Positions 48,156 to 60,100 of a DNA stretch of 64,000 bases are shown in pieces. Every line of letters starts with the position of its first letter. Position 1 is the first letter of the stretch. Below the pieces are notes generated by a model. The model worked only from the letters and a program-made list of their open reading frames with translations. It was not told the DNA's origin and ran no database searches. The translations under genes and the position numbers were made by a program. Origin of the DNA: Sipunculus nudus (taxonomy: Eukaryota > Annelida > Sipuncula > Golfingiida > Sipunculidae); contig CM049311.1 of assembly GCA_026874595.1 (NCBI GenBank), positions 39,490,676 to 39,554,675 of the forward strand, given 5' to 3'.

Positions 48156-51100
48156 CTAAAATAAAGAATATCAGAGACTTTACATTCATATATCCAAATA
48201 CTGGTACCAAGAGCACCACAAATGCCCATAGCATATCTAGTGACAACTGACCTTAATAAATATGCATGAATTTTGTTAAGAATGTATTACAGGTAAGAAA
48301 CTGTGTTAGTTACCTACAGTAGACATTTTTTTTTCAAATACTTCTGCTGCAATGTAGGTCAAGTTATTAGGCCAAGTCAAAACCTGTGTGACAATAGCTC
48401 TCCTTTCACAAATGTAAATAATATGACATCAGCCCTCTTCCCTCTCCAAGAATTTTATCAAAATTTTTACATAACTTCAGTTTAACTCCATCATCCTCAT
48501 AAATCACCTTATATTACCTTACAAAACCAACATCTGTTTACCTCTTTGTCCAATTCATATTTCATGATCATAATTTACAGCTGAGCGCCATGACCCATGG
48601 GTTCCTTGTTAAGATTTTGCACACATATTATTTGATACAATTAATTCACATGATAATGGTTTCCTTTGTGTAGGTTTTAATATAATGTGATGGCAAGAGT
48701 TGAACCCTCACAAAACACTGACATACAGGAAATCAAGGGTCATGACCCATTGGTCACTTGTTATTAATCCCATAACTTTGTGCCACAAAATAGAGAAAGC
48801 TATCCAAGATATGCATATGCAAAATTTTCAGCAGATAAGTCAAACCACTAAGATCTATACTCATGCAAATTTTCAGGCCGATACGTCAAACAAGTCCTGG
48901 GAAATTAGCATTGAAGTCTGCAGCATAAACTTGAATGTAATTTGCGCCACCTGCCACAAAAACGAGAAAGCTATCCGAGATGCAACATATGCAAAATTTT
49001 AGGCAGATAAGTCAAACCACTGCCAAGATATTAGTGATTTTATCTCATGGCAGATAAACAGAAGGAAGCTATGCAAAAATTGTTGCAGGTGGTGCCACCA
49101 GTTTTGTGTAATGATAAAGAGCTATGTGAGATCTAAACACATGCAAAATTTCAGGAGGATATGTCGAACCAGTCCTGAGATATTGGCATAGATGTCTGCA
49201 GTGTAATTGTGAATGTAGGTGGCGCCACCTGTCATAAAATCAAGAAAGCTATCCAGGATGTATACACCTGCAAAATTTCAGGTGAATAAGTTCAACCACT
49301 GCAGAGATATGAGTGATTTTAACCCAAGGCAGATGAACAGATGGACGCTGTGCACAAATGGTTGCCGTTTTTTTATGTATGACAAAGTTATCCAAGAGCT
49401 ATACTCATGCAACATTTCAGTCCGATTGGTCAAACTCGTCAGTAGATATGTGGGTTAATGTGTGAAAACAGACCTACAGATGGATGCAAAGCGAAGTAAA
49501 AGGTCAGAGGTTAACACAAAATGGTTAGGCACCAGTTCACATGTGCCCCAATAATGGGGTCAAGTTTTGGAAAAATCAGTCCTGTGGTCTCAGAGGAGTT
49601 CTTTGGAAAGAAGGTGGCAGCGGGTGAACTCGGTCAAAAACATAGTATCCACAAAACTTTGTTTTGGCAGATATAATAATTTGTTCATTAATGATAGATA
49701 ATTGAAAGATTTTTTTAGTAGTTTAAATTAACAATGCTTGAACATATAAGATTGATTATTATCCACATTATGTGACCTCTTGTTCACAAAAGTTTTATTT
49801 TCGCTATAATTCCCCATTCACAAATTTTGCAAATTTGAAACCCTCTCAAACAATGGCAACCATAGTAGTGCAAATTGTACAAGCTTTTGTACAATTGTAC
49901 ATGAGTCTGTGCATTTAATGTGTGATTTGATTGGAATGAAGAGGACATGCTGGTCTAGTACCTGGCTGGCTGGTATCTCCGCTAACTTCAAGTTCTGCTG
50001 ACCAGCAGCTGTTTCTAGGGTTAGCTGGACAATGTTATTTATCACAGTGTTCTTCCCTTCTCCTTTCTCTCCATCCCTGCAACAACATAACATGCAATCA
50101 CAGTAGAAAACAGATCACCTTAATGTAATCATAATTTACTTTGAGGATAACCTTAGACAAAATTTTATACTGACGTGTGTACTCCAGGAGTGTTTGTTTC
50201 TCCTGTTCTGAGTAAGAAAACACTTATTGTGAAGCAAGGGCATTTAGGCTGGTGAGTAGACCAGTCATGGCTCTGTGATATATACAGAGCCTCAGATCTC
50301 TGGCTTCATCCATCTAGAGGAGGGAACACAGACAGCGCACTTGTTGATACATGGTTTGTTGGGTGCCAGTCTTGATTGTTTGAGCCAGCAGTGTGCATGT
50401 ATTACATCATACTCCTTGCCCAGGGTATGACACAATATTCCTAGATTAGGGATCCTTCTAGGGGTAAGGACATGTATAGCCATAAGGGTTTATGAGTATG
50501 TTTACATACTAGTTCTTTCAGATAGCTGTTTATCCCAGGAGGGACCAGATGGATACAGCAAGGCAAATCAGGGTGCAGGGTTTGAGTGGTCCAAAGCTGA
50601 TTGGACAGAAAACAACAAGAAATCATATATGTGGGTTGGTCGGCCAGACGGCCAGGACTACAGAACCTAACAGTTGATACAAAGATCATCTGAGAACTAC
50701 CAGGTTAAGAGATGGCATTCAAGTGGGGCTAGTGGGTGAGATAGGTGTGTTATGGACAAGACCAGGAAGGTAAGGCGGTCCAAGTGGAGACTGACCAAGG
50801 TCTGAGGCCATGCAAGTTAGCACACAAGACATTGCTGTCACCAGAATGTAATGGATTGTGTGGGCTTACCTTGTAATTTTACTGTTAACAGTAGGGCATT
50901 TTTCCTGTATTTACATATAGTGAATGTACTGAAGATATGTTTTTTTTTCTTACAATAGTGTCACAATGACTAACCAGTTTGAAGCTGAAGAGCCTAAGTT
51001 TAAAAGACCTTTTAAAGAGGAAATATCGGCAAATATTTTATTGTAGCAGCAACCTCAAGCAAACAAACAGGTGAGAAAAAACAAAAATGCAAAAAAGATT

Positions 51101-54100
51101 ATGAGGATGGAAGGATTAAAAATTAAAAGTTTGGGAAGTATATGTGCTTGTGTTAAAATCTGAATTAATGCTTGCTGTTTTCACACATAAATTTCTGACA
51201 TTTTGTAAAAATTCAGAACAAACATTTTGTTGTTTCAATCATTTTATGAGCTGAAATGTCTTCTTCCAATAAAGCATATTTTGCCCTAGCTGTTTATTTC
51301 TCATCCCTTACAGTATGCTCAGAGTTGCTTTTTCAGTGGGTCCTAGTTTTGCTGTTTTAAATTTAAAAATTCTCACCTTTTATAAATATTTTATAAACCT
51401 CTCTATGGAGGCACACTTCATTCTCAAGTCTCAAAACAATTACGAACATGCATACCCTTGACATAACATGACATTCTAATACAAACTGTTAATCCAAGGG
51501 TAAAGTAAATATTGCCAGATTCAGCAAACCTGACACAGTAAACTTTTCTTACCTTGCAGCTTTCACTATTGCTATGACATCATCACATGCGGCTGACAAA
51601 GCAAGAGTCACCTCTGGCAACAGATTTGTTCCTACTTTAAGTCTGGTGTCAAGTTTTGCCCATAATGCATCTTTTGACAGATAAGGTGCAGTATTGTCAG
51701 GATTGTAGTGATCTAGGTCTCGTATGACTTCTCTCCAAACTTCATCATAGCACGCAATCCGGGCAGGCACCAGGTGGAAATATGTCGGCCATTTTGGAAG
51801 TTCTCTAACTATTATGGGATAGAGGACAGGCTGGCCCTCTGTCATACGGTGCCTGGCAAGTGCCACATGAAACTCATCAATGTGTTTGCCAGAGTTGACA
51901 CAGTTTGGTGTCAGCAACAACACAATGAGTTTGGCAGAGTCCAGGCTGTCCCACTGGACCTTCTCTGACTCAACGTCAAAGCTGCAGGACAGTTCAGGTG
52001 CTCTTCTGCACAGCAGGTTATGGAAGAAGAAGCCATATTTGTAATCACTGCAGATCACAGCCAGGTCAAACTGTTTTGGCTCGGTTTGTGTTTCTTCAGA
52101 ATTCTGTTCCTTTCCTGCCTTCTGATCTTGGTCAAGGTTTTGTGGAACATCAGGGCCCTGCTTGTCTGTACTAGAGCCCTGCTGGTCTGTACTGGGCCCC
52201 TGCTGGTCTGTACTAGAGCCCTGCTGGTCTGTACTGGGCCCCTGCTGGTCTGTACTAGAGCCCTGCTGGTCTGTACTAGAGCCCTGCTGGTCTGTACTGG
52301 GCCCCTGCTGGTCTGTACTAGAGCCCTGCTGGTCTGTACTGGGGCCTTGCTGGTCTGTACTGGGGCCTTGCTTGTCTGTATTTGAGTCTCTCTTTGGTTC
52401 TTCCTTTACTGGACTAATATTGGTCTGCTGGTGGGCTATACCAGCTCTGTGTTGCAGTTCTCCTCTTACAACAGTAAAGAGTGACTCCCACTGTAACCGT
52501 CTGTGCTTCTGCAATACGTCCTGGATGTCGTAGGAGCCCTGCAGTCAAACAAAAAAATGTCATTACAGGAATGATATTTACCTTATTGTAAATACTGAAA
52601 TAATATTATAACTTCATGAAAAGCCATACTTTAAGTGGCGACATATATACTATAATCTTATGGCTGAAGTAAATTTGAGCATAATGAGGTTGACTTTGAG
52701 AAAATCTAAAAGCTGAAGTCATTAAATATAAATGTGTTAAATAATATATGTTAATTATATGCATAGCTTTTATTTATATTTTATATGGAGTGAACTTTAA
52801 AATTAACAAATGTGAGAGAGGTGAATAGCTGACCTCAATACTTGAAAATATGTGAGCACTCTTGGTTTGGAACTTCTTGTAGACACAGATTCCCTTACAC
52901 ACCCTAGACACTGTGCCTATGAAGTCTCTTGTTGCATCTATGGCCTTGACCCTTGCATGGCATTGTGAAAAATGGGTCACTGGCTCAATCATCATTGGAA
53001 TCATCTCCAGCTCGTGAGCCTGAAACATTAGAACACACTGACATTTAACATACAACAGGTGACCCATGGGTTATGATGCTCAGTTGACAAGAATCACATT
53101 ATATACTTACACTCCCAACAGGAATCATCTGAAAACCAAACTGACACCAAAGTCAACAGGGTTCTTTATTAAGATAGGTCACACATATGTGAAGACTGGA
53201 TCCAATCATGATCAATCTATAAATGTCTTACAAGAGAAGAATATGATAAAGGTCAAAGCCATCAGTGTTAAAACTTTTGGTGATCAAACTCCAAATCTTG
53301 GTGGAAAAAAGTTGAATATCAAATTGAGAGACAGATATGCAATACTTCCACAATTATAACATCCCACGAGTGGTTCAACACATTGGCCTTAATTTGCAAG
53401 TCAGTCCACCCTGGATAACTCTCTCAGACAAAATACCGGTAGTGCCACCTACAATCATATTTTCATATAATACATCCATACTCTTATCTCAGGAGTCATT
53501 TGATGTATCCATAGACTGTGTACACTGGTAGCCTTATTTCATACAAAGACATGGAGGCGCCTTATACAATTCTTTTCATTCTGTTGTGGTGTTTGTTTAT
53601 GCCTTTTTGGATACTTTGGCATCTCTGATGCCAGAAATTTTGAGGGCTCTCACCTCAGCAGAAATTCAATGCCTCAATTAATAATAAAAAAAATAAATCT
53701 TAGATAATTCAGTGGTAACTGTAAATGAGACTGGTTTCACCTCTGTTCCAGTTTGAAGTATAAAACTACATATCAATTTATTTATAAACACAAACGATGT
53801 ATCTGAGTAAGAATGTCAATCTGTGATGAGTGTTTGTGTGTGAGAGATGAGAGTAATATTAATGTACCTGAGAGACATATTTTGCCAGTGCCAGGTTGTA
53901 TTCTTCTTGGCAGACTTGAGAGCTGAAGTAATCAGGAGTGACAAGACACAGCATCACATCAGTGTTGTCCACAGCATTATACAGTGTCTGCTGCCAGGAT
54001 GAGCCTTCAATGATCAGATCACAAACATTAGGCACCAACTGATGTTACAGACTGTAGTAATAGGAATGTTATTATCATGAAGAAACAGATAATATATTCT

Positions 54101-57100
54101 TCAACATACAATATATTTATGGTTCCCAGGACAGTCAATTTTATTCTAGCAAGAGCAGTGCAAGTGGTCATAATACACCCATGATTTGTCTTGTGATGTC
54201 AGACTTCATTGACATAGATTGTTTAATACAGGTGAGAAAGTCTAATAGTAAATATTTACAATGAGTTTCATGAAAATCCATTAGAATTTTGTCAAGTCAT
54301 TACGGTGCAACAAGTCTGGTGACCAATGGCCTGAAAAAAGAAGTGCCGATTTTGCCAAGCGTCAAACTCAGATGAGATAAAGAAATGGTAAGTACCTATA
54401 TTGAATTTTGTGAAAATCCATCATAGGCCTAGTAATGTTAACAGACAGATGGATGGACAGATGAATGGACAGAAAGACAGCGGGTCTTAGATGGGTGTAT
54501 AAAAACATTAACCTGACCTTGCTAATAATTTTAAAGTACTCAAGATATATGCAATAGGCAAATGTAGCAGCAACTGGATTTCTGTCAACACACATAAACA
54601 GACTGTTTGTTAACATGTGCTTTGATACAACATATGCATTTTAATGTCGAAAAGTATGTGTTGTAGCTTTTCAAAAAGAATACAGGCATGGTCAATTATA
54701 TTTCTTGGTGCAAGTGTGATAAATTCAGTTCATGTGGTACAACAGGACTGCTCAAAATGTTTATTCTGTCTAAGACTTTAAAAATGTCTCTACACAAGCA
54801 TGTGTGTTAAATTTCTGATGTCCAAAGATCAGATGTCACTGACCTGTACGGAGTTCACTCTTGTCAAAAAATATGTTGAGATCTGGCCCGAGCCTCTGTA
54901 GTACCTCCAGCACCTGCTTGGCTTTGGCGGTGTTCTTGTGAGAGTAGGAGATGAAGACATCGTAGTGCTGTGAGATAGGCTTCAGCAGACTGTACTTGAC
55001 ATCCATATGGAAGATGGCAACAAACGATCTGATCCCTGGCATCATCTTCTCATTCACACCATCATCTTTAGGTCTGTGAATAAATGCAAGGTACAATACA
55101 AAGACACTACATACAAGTCAATATCATAAAAATAACTGAAAGAACAGATGTACACTATCAAGACTGACCTGACAAATCCCCCCCCCCCCTTTAAACAAGT
55201 TAACAGCAGAAGTGCATTTTACCTCAGTAACTGTGTATTTTGGTCCACTAAGACATAGGTAATACTTCTCACAGCTGCCAGGATATTAGCAGGGAAAATG
55301 TATTTGTAGAGGCAACTTGGCATTGTTGATAGAGTCCCATCCAAGTACCTGTATATGGGTGGTGACTTAACTTACTATTAGAAATATCTAACATTTTAGT
55401 CACCTTTGGTGGCTAGATTCAGCTATTTGTATCAAATTATCACACTTCCCATTGGTCCTGTTATGCACACTGGTTACTCACCATCAGAATACTAAAGCAA
55501 GCATTCCATACATGCCTATGCGGTATGAATGTCAAAAACGAGTGGCCAGCCATACAATTCACCTTTCCCCAGTGGCCTGTCACACTACTCTCGATGGTCA
55601 TGTATGCTGCTTTAGACCGGTTTTAACCTCCAGAATGGCTTGAAAAAATTTTTACCTGATATTTACCCTGAAAATTCATACTCGACTTATATGTGAGATC
55701 GACTTATATGCGAGTTTTTACGGTATGCATATACAATATACATGGGAATGCAGCTGGAAAATGGACTTTGTGATTCCATTCATATGTATGCGGTACGTAT
55801 GCAGCAAAATTAGGCCTACTGTATATTGATTCACAAGTACAGAAGTCATCTACCTGAAGAATACCCTATCACTGATGTCAGTGTGTGGAATTCCCACTAC
55901 CTTGAGCCATGCAAAAGTGCTGCATATGCATAGGTATATAGGCAAACATACTGCATATGCATGTATGGAATCACTGCAAGAGAAAATGATGTGTCCGGTT
56001 CCCGACTGTAAACGATACATAATGCATACATATTGCAAGTACGGAATGCCACCTTAAATAAAACACATGCATATAAGATCAGGGGTCCAAAAGGACCCTA
56101 AACCTAGGAATCCACATAATATCAATCTCTGTCAGTGTTTAAATGTTAAGATTATGGCTCATAGGTATGACATGTCAATAAGCAGTCTCCATTGTTCCTG
56201 GATAACTACAGTCAGCCTTCCAATCAAGCCTGTCTATCTGCTAAAATTTGAATTGCCAATACAGGCTATTAGTCCTATTTGTAGGTATGTTTTCATAAGT
56301 CAAATTTGGTCATTCAAATTTGGTCATTCAGTTGGCTAAACATAGCTAAATGAAATTTGGTGGTGGCTACAGGTTACAGGTTAACTTGGTTTGGCTGGAC
56401 CCTGTCTCAGCTGGTAGCAGCTCAAAATAGTGGCAGTGCTGGGCTCTATCTCTCTGAAATTGCAAACATTTGGCATTACTAATTGATATATATGTCATAT
56501 TGTAAGACATCCAAGTTATAAGTGTTATTTAATTTTTTATTTCTGGAGAAATAATACAACATGAATCAAAATTGGTATAAGTAGCCCATGCTTTATGGAA
56601 TGATTTACCTAAATTTATCAACCATAGGCATATACCAACCTGCAATCAATATACTGTACCAAGGCCATGTACGTGGGCATGGGGTTGATGGTCTGGATGT
56701 AGAATGGGGCCAGCAGGTCACGGCGGGTGCTCCGGTTACAGCACATGGCTATGTTGTACTGCTCCACACAGGACATATCCTTAAGATATGATGGACTTAA
56801 AAATGTCACGATCCTGTAAATATCAAATACAAATATCACGTAATATATTCTGTGAGGTATATTTAATATCATTATATATGTAGACTTAGACAAAGGGTAA
56901 ACTTAGTATCATTACAATTAGACTAAGACAGGAGATATATGATATATCATTACATGTACACTTAGACTAGATCAATCTCTGCAGTGTATGGGTATAGTCA
57001 CATGATTCAATGCCCGGGGATCATGAGTTCAAATCTCAGCTATGAGATTTTTCACAGTTGGCCCCACCCAGGGTGAGCACTATGCAGGCTTTATGGAAAG

Positions 57101-60100
57101 CCTGTGCCCAATGTCCATGTTTCACTCTCAAACAAGTACACCATTCAGGGGTTCCTGGCTGGTAGCAAAGGAGATGAATACTTATTAAAGGACTGCAGGT
57201 GTGGTTGTCACTGGGCCTGTTTGATATAGGATTTAAATAATATAAAATGATTACCTCCAACAAAAAAATTATTAAAAAAGGTTTTATTTATTTATATAAA
57301 GTGATACCTGCGACACTTGGCCATGACGTCGTACATGTCCTTTTGCCAGGCAGACTCGACATTGAGCTCCTGATGCTCAGAGAAGATGGAGATGTCACCT
57401 TTCTCCCGCTTCAGTAGCTCCTGGATGTGCTGAACCCGTGCCTCATCATCCTGGCTGTAGGACAGGTAGATGTCAAACAGCATCTCCTTCTCCTATCAAC
57501 AAACAAACAACTCAGTCCTAAGGCAAGAAGAATAAAGTTTATATGTCATTCATTGTGGCCCAGTTTTGTTAAAATACAAGCTGCCCAGGCCACCTGCAGG
57601 GGTATAGCCAGAGGGTTACCAAAGGGGGCCATAAACCCATCCTCATCCAACTTTGAAACTAAATATCTGCCAAAAACATTATAGAATGAAAAGTAATTTG
57701 AAAATCATTTAAATATCAGTCATGTTTTCATCGACTTTAACTACTGTACACTTTCATCTGCAGGTAATAGTTGATACATAGAAAGAGATCTTGGGGATGT
57801 TATAGGATAACTGAGATAATGAAGATAATAAATCATAAATCCCAAGCATATGACTGATAAGTAAACTTTTTCTTGTTTTGAATCTTAAGAATGTAAAAAG
57901 AATATTGAAGCATATATAGGCTGATTTTATATATTTATATATATCTCTTTATATACTTGACACAACCAACCCTGGCACCCCTCTCCTCCCCTCTCCGTAA
58001 ATCTTGGCTATGTCCCAGCATTTGGTGGCCATATTGGATTTATGACATATCTGAAATTCAACAGAACCAATCCTCTCTTGCTGACTGAAGTTCATGGTCA
58101 TTGATCAAACAGTGTTTGAGATAACTTGAAAGACAAGTCAAAATTTTTTTGCCTGGAGGCCATATAGGATTTCTGACTGGTCTGAAACTTGATAACTCAA
58201 ATTATTTGAAAGGTACCAGTCTTCAGTCAAAATTTCTCAGCAGTTGTAATCTAATATGATATTTTACTATGATAAGTAAGTGGAAGTACTTTCAAACATA
58301 GTGAAATTTCTTACTCTATGCTGCTCTGTTAACATATACCATTCTGTATGCATTTCTCCATGCCTGACCTTGCAACTGTAGCACAGATAAAATGACTGAC
58401 ACATGCTCACCTCTACTGGATGTTGCTGTGCTTCAACAATTTTCTTTTTCATAACATGGAACAAATCAACGAGCTGCTCCTCATCCTGGCTCAGCTGTGA
58501 TGGTCGCTGGCTGTAGATGACAATTTTCAATGTTTTGAGCGGCAGCCCTGCCCGGATCCAACTGACAGCCGCATCCAGCAAGGCCCGCATCATGCGCAGT
58601 TTCGAGAAGTTCTATGTAAAATTTGAGATAATTCAACAAATCAATACGTTAAATATCAAATATACATAACATATCAGAGGAAAAAAAAGAGTAGACTTCA
58701 CTGCTATATTATACAGAGTCATGGATATCCAAGGATGAGCCTGTATGATATAAAGACATTATGTAAGAATACATATAATATTTAAATTAATCAAATTATT
58801 TTCTGTCAAAGATTATATTCTGCTCATGCACAGATAATAAATAAATGTTTTAAAGGTAAAAATATCTACAGTTTTGTCCAAGGGCCAGAGAAAACAGGGT
58901 GAAATTGCCTTTCTTTTCTTATCTGTCTGAAGAACCAGCCAAAAGACATACCAACACAAAAATACGAGTACATGGTACAAAGCATGCACTTAAAATCACA
59001 GCTTAGGTTACTTTAGTCTGCAGAAGTGCAAATACTCAAGCATACTCAAGTGGGTTAAACAAAGGCCAGAGTTCATTTAAACAAGTAATTAGGTTACAGA
59101 CCTGGATAATGACATTTAATAATATGACAGAATTCTTGCTATAAAGCAGGCCGATTAAATTATAAATTTATCTTGGAATGTCAATCCAATTACATCAGTC
59201 AATCTTCTTATTTATCTAAGAAAACTTTCCAAGCACTAATAGGCATAAATTTTGCATGACAATATTGGTATTTGTACTAAATGTGTGCTATAATTTTATT
59301 TTCAAGACAATGCAGACTAAACACAAGGCCTACAGGCCTAATGCGAACCTGTGCATTGGGAAATACACCAGGTATAATGCTTCAATGCTGGACCATTACT
59401 TCACATGTATATGAACAATGCAAGTACTAAACATTTTGAATAAGAAACAATTACACAAACATCACTGCTGAAATTCTGGCATGGGTGCACACAACACAAA
59501 AATGGTTATAGCTGGCACCACCAGTCTTGTATACAACGAAGCTATCAGAGATATATACATATGCCCAATTTCAGACTGATATATCAAACCATTCCAGAGA
59601 AAAAAGCAGGGACACACACTGTGCAAAAATTACTGTAGGTGGTACCACCAGTCTTGTATAAGACAAAGCTATTCGATATGTATAAAAATGCCCAATTTCA
59701 GGCTGATATATCTAATTCCTCTGTAGAAATAAGCAGGCACATACACTGTGCAAAAGTAATTGTAGGTGGTGACACCTGTCTTGTGAACGAGAAAGCCATC
59801 AAAGACAAATAGACAGGTCAAAATATTAGGCCCATACATCAAACTTACCTTAAGTCTGATGCATGGGGCTGACCAGGCTTAGGTGAGAAAGGCAGTTGCC
59901 CCGAGTGAACTGTGACAAATTTGCTGGCTCAGGCTACTGCACTGAGTGAACTCAGGACCTGCACCTGACTAGACTGATTGAACTTTTGACCTGTAACTGG
60001 CTGCAGTGAGTGAACTCTTGACCTGTTGCATAATCTGACACAGTTGGCAGTCTGCCAAAGCTATAAATAGATCCAGGCTGAACTTTGGTGCCAAATCTGA

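Noticed and set aside
52020-52533. Plus-strand open frames of 121 and 123 codons with LLVCTGP / CWSVLGP repeats
   Set aside because: They are antisense reflections of the 21-bp minisatellite in exon J, whose minus-strand frame has TIR homology and good splice sites.
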